Shown: one piece after another, positions 20,534-29,759 of the stretch
Numbering within the stretch: position 1 is the stretch's first letter
Layout of the letters: each line of letters opens with the position of its first letter
Source of the DNA: Pseudomonas fluorescens
GTDB taxonomy: Bacteria > Pseudomonadota > Gammaproteobacteria > Pseudomonadales > Pseudomonadaceae
Direction: 5' to 3'
Length of the DNA stretch: 64,000 bases
NCBI RefSeq assembly: GCF_001623525.1
Contig: NZ_CP015225.1
Location: 6,150,501-6,214,500, forward strand
The notes under the pieces: generated by a model
The model's database searches: none
Told to the model about the DNA's origin: nothing
What the model saw: only the letters and a program-made list of their open reading frames with translations
Translations under genes and position numbers: made by a program

Positions 20534-20698
20534 GGAGGGCTCTCTTGGGAGGTGGCAAATTGTGACACGAAGTTACAGAGCAGCGGGACCCGACTAATGG
20601 ATTATCGCGTTAACGGTAACAAAGATTCACAGAAAGGTCGGCTTATCGGCGGGGAGGGCGATGCCTAGAATTGCCACCAATCCTGGGTCACTGATTCC

Positions 20699-20788
20699 TG
20701 TGGGAGCGAGCTTGCTCGCGATGAGACCATCACATTCAACACCTGAAGTGAATGTTCGGACGCCATCGCGAGCAAGCTCGCTCCCACA
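20699..20788. repeat. REP pair (GGGAGCGAGCTTGCTCGCG type)
   Basis: Two long inverted arms, TGTGGGAGCGAGCTTGCTCG at the left and its complement at the right, each with an internal palindrome and separated by about 40 bp. It fills the middle of the lysR-efflux divergent region, so it separates two promoters rather than ending a transcript. Confidence 0.9.
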
Positions 20789-20822
20789 AGTTTTGCGTTA
20801 ACAGGCCGCCATCCTCGTCGTC

Positions 20823-22415
20823 ATGCTCCATCTCAGGAATTTTGCGCAAGTGCCGCGTTGCATCAGCAGAGAGCTGAAGACTCTCAGTGTTTGGGTTCTG
20901 ACATTAACCATCAGCGGGTGCATCGGGACAGGCGGGATTGGGCCGCAAAGCCAGGTACTGCCGGCCAATCAACTGGCGACCGATGCCGCCATCCGCGAGG
21001 CGGCTCGCGATGCCCGCTGGCCCACCCGCCAGTGGTGGCAAGCCTATGGTGATCGGCAGTTGGATCGCTGGGTGGACCTGGCCATGCAGGACAGCCCGAG
21101 CCTGGCCATGGCCGCCGCGCGGGTGCGCCAGGCCAAGGCCATGGCCGGTGTTGCCGAGGCTGCCGAGTCGCTGCAGATCAATGGCGAGGCGACCCTCAAG
21201 CGCCATAACTGGCCCACCGATCAGTTCTATGGCCCGGGCGAGCTGGCCGACACCACGACCTGGGACAACAATGCCGCCCTGGGCTTGAGCTACGCCCTGG
21301 ACCTGTGGGGCCGCGAGCGCAATGCCAGCGAACGGGCGGTTGACCTGGCCCATGTCAGTGTCGCAGAGGCGCGCCAGGCGCAACTGGAACTGCAAAGCAA
21401 CATCGTGCGCGCCTACATCCAGTTTTCGCTGTACTACGCCCAGCGCGATATCGTCGCCGCGACTCTCCACCAACAAGAGCAGATTCTCGACCTTGCGCAG
21501 AAACGCCTGGACGGCGGCATCGGCACCCATTTCGAAGTCAGCCAGGCCCAGGCACCGGTGCCCGAGAGCCATCGCCAACTCGACGCGCTGGACGAAGCCA
21601 TCGCCTTGAGCCGTAATCAGTTGGCGGCCCTGGCCGGCAAGGGGCCGGGAGAGGGCGCGCAATTGCACCGTCCGACCCTGGCCCTCGGCGCGCCCTTGAA
21701 GCTGCCGTCGGCCTTGCCCGCCGAACTGCTCGGCCAGCGTCCGGATGTGGTCGCCGGGCGTTGGCAAGTAGCGGCCCAGGCCCGGGGTATCGATGTGGCC
21801 CGGGCCGGCTTCTATCCCAATGTCGACCTGGTGGGTAGCCTCGGCTACATGGCCACTGGCGGTGGGGCGCTGGAGTTTTTGACGGGCAAGAAGCTCACCT
21901 ACAACGTCGGGCCGGCGATCACGTTGCCGATCTTCGACGGCGGCCGCTTGCGTTCACAGCTGGGTGAGGCGGCGGCCGGTTATGACATCGCCGTGGCGCA
22001 CTACAACCAGACACTGGTGAACGCCCTCAAGGGCATTTCCGACCAACTGATCCGCCGCCAATCCATGGACAAGCAGCAGGCTTTCGCTGCCGAATCGGTG
22101 GCCGCAGCCCAGCGCACCTACGACATCGCAATGGTGGCGTTCCAGCGCGGGCTCACCGACTACCTCAACGTGCTCAACGCCCAAAGCCTGTTGTTCAAGC
22201 AGCAACAGGTGCAACAGCAAGTGCAGGCGGCGCGCTTGAGCGCCCATGCCGACCTGGTGACGGCGCTGGGTGGCGGGCTTGAGGCCGGCAACGACAGCCC
22301 TGACTTGAGCCATGCCCTGTGGCAAGGGAGCTTGCTCCCGCTGGACTGCGCGGCAGTCCCCTCAAGTGGATGCTGCGCGCCCAAGCGGGAGCAAGCTCCC
22401 TCGCCACGATGCTGA
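20823..22415 (+). CDS. Outer-membrane efflux lipoprotein (NodT/OprM family)
   Basis: A 530-residue outer-membrane factor. The signal segment ends in a lipobox (LTISGC, Cys about 37), followed by the first OEP domain, the equatorial region and the second OEP repeat (AQARGIDVARAGFYPNVDLVGSLG). The recognisable family C-terminus ends near DLVTALGGGLEAG. The last 34 residues or so are encoded by a REP pair (22318-22407), which gives a sequence rich in Cys, Pro and Ser unlike the family. Its stop overlaps the start of the next gene (ATGCTGA). It is the first gene of an Aae-type operon and should form the outer duct. Confidence 0.9.
   Translation: MLHLRNFAQVPRCISRELKTLSVWVLTLTISGCIGTGGIGPQSQVLPANQLATDAAIREAARDARWPTRQWWQAYGDRQLDRWVDLAMQDSPSLAMAAARVRQAKAMAGVAEAAESLQINGEATLKRHNWPTDQFYGPGELADTTTWDNNAALGLSYALDLWGRERNASERAVDLAHVSVAEARQAQLELQSNIVRAYIQFSLYYAQRDIVAATLHQQEQILDLAQKRLDGGIGTHFEVSQAQAPVPESHRQLDALDEAIALSRNQLAALAGKGPGEGAQLHRPTLALGAPLKLPSALPAELLGQRPDVVAGRWQVAAQARGIDVARAGFYPNVDLVGSLGYMATGGGALEFLTGKKLTYNVGPAITLPIFDGGRLRSQLGEAAAGYDIAVAHYNQTLVNALKGISDQLIRRQSMDKQQAFAAESVAAAQRTYDIAMVAFQRGLTDYLNVLNAQSLLFKQQQVQQQVQAARLSAHADLVTALGGGLEAGNDSPDLSHALWQGSLLPLDCAAVPSSGCCAPKREQAPSPRC
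22318..22407. repeat. REP pair lying inside the 3' end of the efflux lipoprotein gene
   Basis: Inverted arms TGTGGCAAGGGAGCTTGCTC and GAGCAAGCTCCCTCGCCAC surround a GGACTGCGCGGCAGTCC hairpin. The pair is read through in frame by the upstream gene and ends two bases before the start codon of the FUSC gene. REPs normally lie between genes. Confidence 0.9.
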
Positions 22416-24643
22416 GTCTTTTTCCTGTGACGTCTTTACTTGCCCCCGCACGCTGGCTGTACCGTCTTGAATGGCGCCGGGGTTTCTTCGACTGGGCCCG
22501 CAGCGACGGGGTGACCTGGGTCTATATCTTCAAGGTCCTGTTTGCCGCGTTCCTGACCTTGTGGTTGGCGATGCGCCTGGAGTTGCCGCAACCGCGCACG
22601 GCCATGATCACCGTGTTCATTGTCATGCAGCCCCAGAGCGGGCAGGTGTTCGCCAAGAGTTTCTACCGCTTCCTTGGCACCCTGGCCGGCTCGGCGGTGA
22701 TGGTGGCGCTGATCGCCTTGTTTGCCCAGAACACCGAGCCGTTCCTCGCTTGCCTGGCGGTCTGGGTTGGCCTCTGTTCGGCAGGGGCGGCGCGATATCG
22801 CAACTTCCGGGCCTATGGTTTTGTGCTGGCCGGCTACACCGCGGCGATGATCGGCCTGCCGGCCCTGGCCCATCCGGAAGGTGCGTTCATGGCGGCGGTC
22901 TGGCGGGTGCTGGAGATTTCCCTGGGCATTCTCTGCTCCACCCTGGTCAGCGCCGCGATCCTGCCGCAAACCGCCAGTGCCGCCATGCGCAATGCCTTGT
23001 ACCAGCGCTTTGGGGTATTTGCCCTGTTTGTCACCGATGGCCTGCGTGGGCGCAGCAAGCGCGAGACCTTCGAAGCGCGCAACGTGGGCTTCATTGCCGA
23101 GGCGGTGGGCCTGGAAAGCCTGCGCAGCGTGACCGTGTTCGAAGACCCGCACATGCGTCGGCGCAACGGCCGGCTCAGTCGCTTGAACAGCGAATTCATG
23201 GGCATCACCACCCGCTTCAACGCCTTGCACCAATTGCTGGAGCGCTTGCGCGGCAGCGCCGCGGATCATGTGGTAGACGCCATCAAGCCGGGCTTGCAAA
23301 CGTTGGCCGAACTGCTCGACGGTTTCAGTGGCCGCGCCCTGACCGATGCCGATGCGGCCCGTCTGGCGGCGGCGCTGGCCGAGTACAAGGCCGAGCTGCC
23401 GGCCCAGGTGCGAAGGCTGCGGGCGCTGTTCCAGGAAACGGCGCCCAGTGATGGGCAGCAACTGGATTTCCATACCGCCTACGAGCTGCTTTATCGCTTC
23501 GTCGACGACTTGCACGGCTATGCCCTGACCCACGCCTCGCTGGCCGATCATCGCCACGAACGTGAACGCTGGGACGAACCGTTCGTGCCGCAGACCAACT
23601 GGCTGGCCGCCACGGCATCGGGTGTTCGCGCCGCCTTCATCCTGTTGGTGCTGGGCAGTTACTGGGTCGCCACGGCCTGGCCGAGCGGCGCGACCATGAC
23701 GATGATCGCCGCCGCCACCGTGGGCTTGTCGGCCGCGACGCCGAACCCCAAGCGCATGGCTTTCCAGATGGCCTGCGGCACGTTGTTCGGGGCGTTGATC
23801 GGCTTTGTCGAGATGTTCTTCATCTTCCCGCTGATCGACGGCTTCCCTTTGCTCTGCGTGATGCTGGCGCCGGTGATCATGCTCGGTTCGTTCCTCAGCT
23901 CGCGGCCGAAATACGCCGGGGTCGGGCTGGGGCTGCTGATCTTTTTCAGCACCGGTTCGGTGCCGGACAACCTGACGGTCTACAACCCCTACGCCTTTAT
24001 CAACGATTACATCGCGATGATCCTCGGCATGCTGGTGTGTGCCGCGGCCGGGGCAATCATCCTGCCGCCCAACAGTCGCTGGTTGTGGCGCCGGCTCGAA
24101 CAGGATTTGCGCGAGCAAGTGGTGTTTGCCATCAGTGGCAAGCTCAAGGGCCTGGCATCGAGCTTCGAAAGTGGTACCCGCGACTTGCTGCATCAGGCCT
24201 ACGGGCTGGCGGCGGGGCAGCCGCGGGTGCAACGGGACTTGCTGCGCTGGATGTTTGTGGTGCTGGAGGTCGGCCACGCGATTATCGAGTTGCGCAAGGA
24301 ACAGGCGATTTTACCGGTGCATCCGGCGTATGCCGAACGCCAACCGTGGCGCCAGGCGATTCGTGTGATGGGGCGGGCGCTGGTGCGGTTGTTCCGCCAA
24401 CCGAGCCAGAGCAATCTGGAACGTGCCCTGGTGGCGGTGGACCATGCCATCGGCCGCGTGCAGGCCACCGACGAACCCTTCGCCCCGCATTTCGACACCT
24501 CGGCCCTGCGCCGCGTGAAAAGCTACCTGCATTTCATCCGCACCTCGTTGCTGGACCCGCAATCGCCATTGGCCGGCTATGTCATACCGCATGCCATGCC
24601 GCCTGCCACACCGCTTCCCCAGGAACCTGAACATGCCCCGTGA
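22409..24643 (+). CDS. FUSC-family inner-membrane efflux pump (AaeB-like)
   Basis: A 744-residue transporter with two similar halves, each with a block of about six membrane segments (residues about 40-180 and 405-560) and a cytoplasmic portion. It carries the AaeB-type pattern around GVRAAFILLVLGSYWVATAW. The ATG at 22409 overlaps the outer-membrane factor stop, but no good ribosome site precedes it because the REP occupies that position. Translation may be coupled, or a nearby GTG at 22427 may serve. The next gene overlaps by 11 bp. The related AaeB exports hydroxybenzoates; substrate here is unknown. Confidence 0.88.
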   Translation: MLSLFPVTSLLAPARWLYRLEWRRGFFDWARSDGVTWVYIFKVLFAAFLTLWLAMRLELPQPRTAMITVFIVMQPQSGQVFAKSFYRFLGTLAGSAVMVALIALFAQNTEPFLACLAVWVGLCSAGAARYRNFRAYGFVLAGYTAAMIGLPALAHPEGAFMAAVWRVLEISLGILCSTLVSAAILPQTASAAMRNALYQRFGVFALFVTDGLRGRSKRETFEARNVGFIAEAVGLESLRSVTVFEDPHMRRRNGRLSRLNSEFMGITTRFNALHQLLERLRGSAADHVVDAIKPGLQTLAELLDGFSGRALTDADAARLAAALAEYKAELPAQVRRLRALFQETAPSDGQQLDFHTAYELLYRFVDDLHGYALTHASLADHRHERERWDEPFVPQTNWLAATASGVRAAFILLVLGSYWVATAWPSGATMTMIAAATVGLSAATPNPKRMAFQMACGTLFGALIGFVEMFFIFPLIDGFPLLCVMLAPVIMLGSFLSSRPKYAGVGLGLLIFFSTGSVPDNLTVYNPYAFINDYIAMILGMLVCAAAGAIILPPNSRWLWRRLEQDLREQVVFAISGKLKGLASSFESGTRDLLHQAYGLAAGQPRVQRDLLRWMFVVLEVGHAIIELRKEQAILPVHPAYAERQPWRQAIRVMGRALVRLFRQPSQSNLERALVAVDHAIGRVQATDEPFAPHFDTSALRRVKSYLHFIRTSLLDPQSPLAGYVIPHAMPPATPLPQEPEHAP

Positions 24644-24833
24644 GATCGCCTTCCATGGTGTGTACATGCCCACCATGACCTTGATGTTTTTCATCGCCGC
24701 CGGCCTGGCCTGGGCCTTGGACCGCTTCCTGTCGGGGCTGGACCTGTACCGCTTCTTCTGGCACCCGGCGTTGCTGCGCCTGAGTCTGTTTACCTGTCTG
24801 TTCGGCGCGCTGGCGCTGACGGTCTACCGTTGA
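24633..24833 (+). CDS. DUF1656 small membrane protein (AaeX-like)
   Basis: A 66-residue protein with two hydrophobic segments (TMTLMFFIAAGLAWAL and LSLFTCLFGALALTVY). It starts MPREIAFHGVYMPT, the usual DUF1656 start. It overlaps the FUSC gene by 11 bp and precedes the HlyD gene by 10 bp, the same order as aaeX next to aaeA/aaeB. Its precise role in these pumps is not known. Confidence 0.85.
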   Translation: MPREIAFHGVYMPTMTLMFFIAAGLAWALDRFLSGLDLYRFFWHPALLRLSLFTCLFGALALTVYR

Positions 24834-24843
24834 GATCGATGCG

Positions 24844-25707
24844 ATGAGAAAGTTTTTCAGCCTGCTGGCGACGCTGTTGGTTCTGGCCCTGGCGCTGTGG
24901 ATCGGCCGCACGTTATGGGTCCATTACATGAACGAACCCTGGACCCGCGATGGGCGGATTCGGGCCGACATCATCAATGTGGCCGCCGATGTCAGTGGCG
25001 AGGTGGTCGAAGTGCCGGTGCGCGACAACCAATCGGTAAAAAAGGGCGACCTGTTGATGCGCATCGATCCTGAGCATTACCGCATCGCCGTGAAGCAGGC
25101 GCGCTCCCTGGTGGCGTCGCGCAAAGCCACTTGGGAGATGCGCAAGGTCAACGCCCATCGGCGTGCCGACCTGGACAGCCTGGTGATCTCCCGGGAAAAC
25201 CGCGACGACGCCAGCAATATCGCCGACTCGGCCCTGGCCGATTACCAGCAGGCCCAGGCGCAATTGGAAGCCGCCGAGCTGAACCTGTCGCGCACCGAAG
25301 TCCGCGCGGCGGTGGACGGCTACGTCACCAACCTCAATGTGCACCGTGGCGACTACGCCCGCATTGGCGAGGCGAAGATGGCCGTGGTGGACATGAATTC
25401 GTTCTGGGTCTATGGCTTCTTCGAAGAGACCAAGTTGCCCAAGGTGCGGGTCGGCGATTCAGCGCAGTTGCAGTTGATGAGCGGTGAGATGCTCAAGGGG
25501 CATGTGGAAAGCATCTCCCGCGGCATCTACGATCGGGACAACCCCGAAAGCCGCGAACTGATCGCCGACGTGAACCCGACCTTCAACTGGGTTCGCCTGG
25601 CCCAGCGGGTGCCGGTGCGCATTCATCTCGATGAAGTACCCGACGGGGTGTTGCTGGCGGCGGGGATGACTTGCACGGTGGTGGTCGAGCCACAAACCGA
25701 GCGCTGA
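24844..25707 (+). CDS. HlyD-family membrane fusion protein (AaeA-like)
   Basis: A 287-residue adaptor with an N-terminal membrane anchor (SLLATLLVLALALWIGRTLWV) and a lipoyl half (ADVSGEVVEVPVRDNQSVKK). A short coiled-coil hairpin follows, then the second lipoyl half (TEVRAAVDGYVTNLNVHRGD) and a beta-barrel domain. It is the last gene of the operon and would bridge the FUSC pump and the outer-membrane lipoprotein. Length and motifs match AaeA-type adaptors rather than RND ones. Confidence 0.9.
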   Translation: MRKFFSLLATLLVLALALWIGRTLWVHYMNEPWTRDGRIRADIINVAADVSGEVVEVPVRDNQSVKKGDLLMRIDPEHYRIAVKQARSLVASRKATWEMRKVNAHRRADLDSLVISRENRDDASNIADSALADYQQAQAQLEAAELNLSRTEVRAAVDGYVTNLNVHRGDYARIGEAKMAVVDMNSFWVYGFFEETKLPKVRVGDSAQLQLMSGEMLKGHVESISRGIYDRDNPESRELIADVNPTFNWVRLAQRVPVRIHLDEVPDGVLLAAGMTCTVVVEPQTER

Positions 25708-25794
25708 GGCGACGCTGGCAGGGGGACAAAAAGGCTTGTCGTCACCCATTCCTGTGGAAGCTGTGGGCATGAGTTCCATGTGCACCCAAATCCC

Positions 25795-25926
25795 TGTGGC
25801 GAGGGGATTTATCCCCGTTCGGCTGCGCAGCAGTCGTCATCTGACTGATGCGGTTTCGACTCGTACACCGTGTTGCCTGGTTTGGGGCTGCTTCGCAGCC
25901 CAGCGGGGATAAATCCCCTCGCCACA
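25795..25926. repeat. REP pair containing an intact IS110 target site
   Basis: Inverted arms TGTGGCGAGGGGATTTATCC and their complement enclose two smaller hairpins. The second, GGGCTGCTTCGCAGCCC (25885-25901), is the uninterrupted form of the site split by the IS110 element at 9341/10888. It lies between the convergent HlyD and SDR genes. Confidence 0.92.
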
Positions 25927-25979
25927 GGTGTTAACCATGTCCTCGGGACAAAGGTTTAAGCCTGTTATCCCTCCATCCC

Positions 25980-26804
25980 TTACAACGATCCACCCAACCC
26001 AAACCGCCTCATCAACCCCTTCTCCAGCAACCCCTTGGGCAGCCAGGTCGCCATCAACGGCAATGCCCGGCTGCCATTGCCCAGGCGCAGCAAGCGGGGT
26101 GGCTTGGGTTGTTGCACGGCCTTGAGCAGCCCGGCGGCGAACTCGCTGGCCGGGGTTGGGTTGTCCTGGGACGCCTTGGCCCGGGCGCGGATGCTGTCGC
26201 GCAGGGGCCACCAGGGCGATTGTTCGCTGATCAGCTGTTCGGCTTCGTGGCCGGCATTCTTGGCGAAGCTGGAGGCGATGGCGCCGGGTTGGACCTCCAT
26301 CACGCGGATGCCGAACGGCGCCAGTTCCATGCGCAAGGCATCGCTCAAGGCATGCACCGCGGCCTTCGAGGCGCAGTAGGCCCCGGCAAACGGCGTGACC
26401 AGCACCCCGGAAACGCTGCCGATGTTCACCACCAGCCCCTTGGCCCGACGCAACACCGGGAACAGCGCGCGGGTGACCCCGACGATGGCGAACACGTTGG
26501 TTTCGAACTGACGCTGCATGGCCGGCACGCCACCGTCCAGGAGAGGGCCCATGGCGCCGTAGCCGGCATTGTTGACCAGCACATCCAGGCCTCCATGCTG
26601 CTGGTTGATCCGTTCGTTGAGTTGTTCCAGGGCCTGGCCGTCGTTGACGTCCAGTTGCACCGCGGTGAACCCGGCAGCGCTGAGCGTCGCTACGTCTTCA
26701 ACCTTGCGCGCCGTGGCCCAGACTTGATAACCCGCAGTCTTGAAGGCGTCGGCGAGGGCGCGGCCAATGCCGCTGGAACATCCGGTAATCAGCGCAACAG
26801 GCAT
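25980..26804 (-). CDS. Short-chain dehydrogenase/reductase
   Basis: A 274-residue classical SDR. The cofactor loop is TGCSSGIGRALA (about 7-18), with NNAGYGAMG near 80 and the catalytic Ser in NIGSVSGVLV. YCASKAAVHAL supplies Tyr and Lys of the YxxxK motif. An Arg in TARKVED after the first beta-alpha unit suggests NADP preference. The start at 26804 is chosen because it begins MPVALITG; the frame continues upstream without a conserved sequence. The substrate cannot be told from the sequence. Confidence 0.88.
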   Translation of the reverse strand: MPVALITGCSSGIGRALADAFKTAGYQVWATARKVEDVATLSAAGFTAVQLDVNDGQALEQLNERINQQHGGLDVLVNNAGYGAMGPLLDGGVPAMQRQFETNVFAIVGVTRALFPVLRRAKGLVVNIGSVSGVLVTPFAGAYCASKAAVHALSDALRMELAPFGIRVMEVQPGAIASSFAKNAGHEAEQLISEQSPWWPLRDSIRARAKASQDNPTPASEFAAGLLKAVQQPKPPRLLRLGNGSRALPLMATWLPKGLLEKGLMRRFGLGGSL

Positions 26805-26841
26805 GGCGCATTCCTTGTGCAAAAAGTGGAGGGGAGAGCAA

Positions 26842-27306
26842 TCAGTTGGAAAAGCTGCCGTGCAATCGCTCGGCGCGAAACTCCAGGGTCTGCGGGCGAT
26901 AACCCGGACGCAGGGGGGGCAGGGGCAGGCAGTCTTGCCAGTCAGCGCCGGCCTGCAATTGGCCGGGGCCCCGGTAGCGCGGTGCGTCGTAGGGGGTGTC
27001 GGCCAGGTTGATGGTGTCGCCAGGCGCATAGGCCGCGACCTGCCAGCGCAGTTCGATCAGCGGCACGTCATTGGTGTTCTTCAAGTTCAGCGACAGCGGA
27101 CGGTCGGCGGGGCATTGTCCGGGGGTATAGGTTATGCGCATTTCCAGGCGCTCCAATTGCCGGGTCTCGCGGTTTTCCTGCCAGAGCACCCACGCAGCGA
27201 CCAGCCCGAGACCGATGAACGCCGCCAGGGAGACCGGCAAGGCCTTGGCCGGGTAGCGCAACAGCAGGATGAGCCAGGTGATGACCAGCAAGACGCCGAT
27301 AAGCAT
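26842..27306 (-). CDS. Membrane protein of unknown function
   Basis: A 154-residue protein with two N-terminal membrane helices (VLLVITWLILLLRY and SLAAFIGLGLVAAWVLW). A soluble domain of about 100 residues follows, carrying two cysteines (GQCPADRP and WQDCLPL). A GGAGG ribosome site 8 bp upstream supports the start at 27306 rather than the in-frame ATG at 27333. A run of seven C in the distal part leaves the frame open and plausible. I do not recognise a characterised family. It precedes the SDR gene by 37 bp and may be cotranscribed with it. Confidence 0.7.
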   Translation of the reverse strand: MLIGVLLVITWLILLLRYPAKALPVSLAAFIGLGLVAAWVLWQENRETRQLERLEMRITYTPGQCPADRPLSLNLKNTNDVPLIELRWQVAAYAPGDTINLADTPYDAPRYRGPGQLQAGADWQDCLPLPPLRPGYRPQTLEFRAERLHGSFSN

Positions 27307-27391
27307 GGTGGAAGCCTCCGTTACCGTAGGCACATCCTACCGAAGGGGGCGGGCAATGTTGAAGCAATGATGCCTGGCCATCACCGACTGC

Positions 27392-27452
27392 AAAAAAAAG
27401 CCCCCACCCAACTCACTGCGGATAGGGACGCAGTGGGCTGGATGGGGGCTTC
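27392..27452 (-). terminator. Rho-independent terminator of the alginate operon
   Basis: Read on the minus strand, AAGCCCCCATCCAGCCCAC and the matching downstream arm form a long stem that ends in GGGGGCTTTTTTTT. It starts about 25 bp after the algA stop and closes the operon. Confidence 0.92.
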
Positions 27453-27477
27453 TTGTACAACTGATCGTTGTTGCTGG

Positions 27478-28929
27478 TTACTGTGCGATGGTCTTCACCG
27501 AGACGCCACGTTCGATCGGGGTAGAGCGACCGTAGATGTCTTCGAAACGCTCGATGTCGTCTTCGCCCAGGTAGCTGCCGGACTGCACTTCGATGATTTC
27601 CAGTGGGATCTTGCCCGGGTTGCGCAGGCGGTGGACCGACGCGATCGGGATGTAGGTCGACTGGTTTTCGCAGAGCAGGAACACGTTCTCGTCGCAGGTC
27701 ACTTCGGCGGTGCCGCTGACCACGATCCAGTGTTCGGCACGGTGGTGGTGCATCTGCAGGGACAGGCACGCGCCCGGCTTGACCGAGATGTGCTTGACCT
27801 GGAAGCGACCGCCCATGTCCACCGAGTCATAGGAACCCCACGGACGATAGACCTCGCAGTGGTTCTGGGTCTCGGTGCGGCCCTGGGCGTTGAGGGTGTT
27901 GACCATCTGCTTGACGCCTTGGACCTTGTCCTTGTGGGCAATCATCATGGCGTCCTTGGTTTCGACCACCACGATGTTTTCCAGGCCGATCACCGACACC
28001 AGCTTGCCGTTGCCGTGGATCATGCAGTTGCGGCTGTCCTGGATCACCACATCGCCCTTGGTGACGTTGCCGTTGGTGTCCTTTTCGTTGACTTCCCACA
28101 GCGACGCCCAGCAACCGACATCACTCCAGCCGGCGGCCAGGGGAACCACGCAGGCGCGCTGGGTTTTTTCCATCACGGCGTAGTCGATGGAGTTGTCCGG
28201 GCAGCAGGCGAAGGTGGCTTCGTCGAAGGTAATGGTGTCGGCCGTCTGCTCACTGCGCTCCAGGGTCAGCAGGCAGGTGTCGTAGATGTCCGGATCGTGT
28301 TTTTTCAGCTCTTCGAGGAAGCGGCTGGCGCGGAACAGGAACATGCCGCTGTTCCAGAAATAACCGCCGGCCTCCAGGAACTCGGTGGCGCGCTTGGCGT
28401 CGGGTTTTTCGACGAAGTGCGAAACCCGGCTCACACCTTCAGGCAGCAGCGCATCGTTGGTCGACTTGATGTAGCCATAGCCGGTTTCCGGCTTGGTTGG
28501 CGGAATGCCGAACAGCACCATCTCGCCACGCTCGGCAGCCACGGTAGCGAGGGCCAGGGCGCGTTGCAGGGCCTTCTGGTCTTCGATCACGTGGTCGGCC
28601 GGCAGCACCAGCATCAGCTCGTCGCGACCTTCGTTGACCAGCATCATCGCGGTCAGCGCCACGGCCGGTGCGGTGTTACGCCCGAACGGTTCCATCAGGA
28701 TGCGCTGGGCTTCAAGCTTACGGTTGCTCAACTGTTCGTTGACGATGAAGCGGTGGTCTTTGTTGCAGACCACGATCGGCGTGTCCATGCCTTCGAACAC
28801 CAGGCGCTCGAGGGTCTGCTGGAACAGGGTGTGTTCACCGGTCAGGGCCAGGAACTGTTTAGGGAATTGCTTGCGCGAAAGCGGCCAAAGACGTGAGCCA
28901 CTACCACCTGACAAGATCACCGGAATCAT
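27478..28929 (-). CDS. algA: AlgA, phosphomannose isomerase / GDP-mannose pyrophosphorylase
   Basis: A 483-residue bifunctional cytoplasmic enzyme that makes mannose-6-phosphate and GDP-mannose, the first and third steps to GDP-mannuronate. The N-terminal nucleotidyltransferase carries SGGSGSRLWPLSRKQFPKQF (about 7-26) with FVEKPDAKRA further on. The C-terminal cupin has the isomerase metal site QMHHHRAEHWIVVSG. It is the last alg gene; the distal position is normal for Pseudomonas. The start at 28929 matches the family N-terminus MIPVILSGG. It is separated from algF by 150 bp that hold a long inverted repeat. Confidence 0.97.
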   Translation of the reverse strand: MIPVILSGGSGSRLWPLSRKQFPKQFLALTGEHTLFQQTLERLVFEGMDTPIVVCNKDHRFIVNEQLSNRKLEAQRILMEPFGRNTAPAVALTAMMLVNEGRDELMLVLPADHVIEDQKALQRALALATVAAERGEMVLFGIPPTKPETGYGYIKSTNDALLPEGVSRVSHFVEKPDAKRATEFLEAGGYFWNSGMFLFRASRFLEELKKHDPDIYDTCLLTLERSEQTADTITFDEATFACCPDNSIDYAVMEKTQRACVVPLAAGWSDVGCWASLWEVNEKDTNGNVTKGDVVIQDSRNCMIHGNGKLVSVIGLENIVVVETKDAMMIAHKDKVQGVKQMVNTLNAQGRTETQNHCEVYRPWGSYDSVDMGGRFQVKHISVKPGACLSLQMHHHRAEHWIVVSGTAEVTCDENVFLLCENQSTYIPIASVHRLRNPGKIPLEIIEVQSGSYLGEDDIERFEDIYGRSTPIERGVSVKTIAQ

Positions 28930-29013
28930 GTTTGTTACTCCTTGAAGCGAAATGGTTGTTAGAGCTACTGCGTTCTGTCGTTTCACTCTCTTGTTGTTGT
29001 TCCTGCGGCAGTG

Positions 29014-29071
29014 GCGAGCTTCAAGCTTCAAGCTGCAAGTAAAAGCTTGCCGCTTGAAGCTAGAAGCTCGC
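29014..29071. repeat. Long imperfect inverted repeat between algF and algA
   Basis: Arms GCGAGCTTCAAGCTTCAAGC and GCTTGAAGCTAGAAGCTCGC pair with a few mismatches around a TAAAAG loop, giving a stem of over 20 bp. It belongs to a different repeat family from the GGGAGC-type REPs; a decayed arm is seen before ftsZ. In the transcript it forms a strong hairpin upstream of algA with no T-run. Confidence 0.85.
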
Positions 29072-29079
29072 CGCTGCTC

Positions 29080-29745
29080 TTATCGTGTCGACACCGGGCG
29101 TTTCACCCACACTGGCGACAGGCTGCTGCCTGAGCCTGTGACGTACAGCACAGCCGCTTCGCCGCGCTCCAGGGCCACAGGCTTGAGGTCGCCGACTTTC
29201 TTGTCGCCTTCGAACAGTGCCAGGGTCACTTTCACCGGGTTGATTTCACGCTCGCCACGGCCCTTGGCCGCGACGTTCGGCACCACTTCGGTCTTGCCAT
29301 CGGCGGTCTTGAGGGTCAGGGCCTTGTCGGTGAGGTTCTGCACGCGGACCAGGGACTTCTGCTTGTTCTTGAACGGCGGTTCTTCGATCAGCTGAGGCTG
29401 GCCGGTGGCGTTGTTGACCAGGGTGTAGTAGTGATCGGGGGCCAGTTTGACCGGGACGGTCTGGCTGCCGACCTTGGCGCTGTAGTCACCGCCAGGCATG
29501 AAGCTGAAGTCGCTGCTGGCCAGTGGGGCCACGTCGTTGACGTTGGTGCTGCCGACGGTGGCGCTGACTTCGGCGTTGCTGGCGTTGTAGATACGTACGA
29601 AGCTCGAGCCTTTTGGCGCGACCGGACCGTACAGGGCCGAGTCACCGGCAAAGGCGGACAGGGAAAGGGCGCTCATGCTGGCGACGAGGGCAACGGCCTT
29701 GAAGGAGCGAGCAGCGAGACGGCGAGGAGTAGTGTTGAAAGTCAT
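29080..29745 (-). CDS. algF: AlgF, alginate O-acetylation protein
   Basis: A 221-residue periplasmic protein required for O-acetylation of mannuronate residues, working with AlgI, AlgJ and AlgX. It has a clear signal peptide ending ALSLSAFAGDS (cleavage about residue 33) and a two-beta-domain mature part beginning ALYGPVAPKGSSFVRIYN. The start at 29745 is chosen because it begins the signal peptide; upstream codons overlap the spacer to algJ. It lies 14 bp after algJ. Confidence 0.95.
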   Translation of the reverse strand: MTFNTTPRRLAARSFKAVALVASMSALSLSAFAGDSALYGPVAPKGSSFVRIYNASNAEVSATVGSTNVNDVAPLASSDFSFMPGGDYSAKVGSQTVPVKLAPDHYYTLVNNATGQPQLIEEPPFKNKQKSLVRVQNLTDKALTLKTADGKTEVVPNVAAKGRGEREINPVKVTLALFEGDKKVGDLKPVALERGEAAVLYVTGSGSSLSPVWVKRPVSTR

Positions 29746-29759
29746 GATGGACCTCTCTT

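Noticed and set aside
22436..24277. Minus-strand open frame of 613 codons opposite the FUSC gene
   Set aside because: Composition typical of an antisense shadow; the plus-strand FUSC protein has coherent membrane topology.
26900..26940. Run of seven G in the unknown membrane protein as another frameshift
   Set aside because: The frame stays open and plausible on both sides, and I know no family length to compare with.
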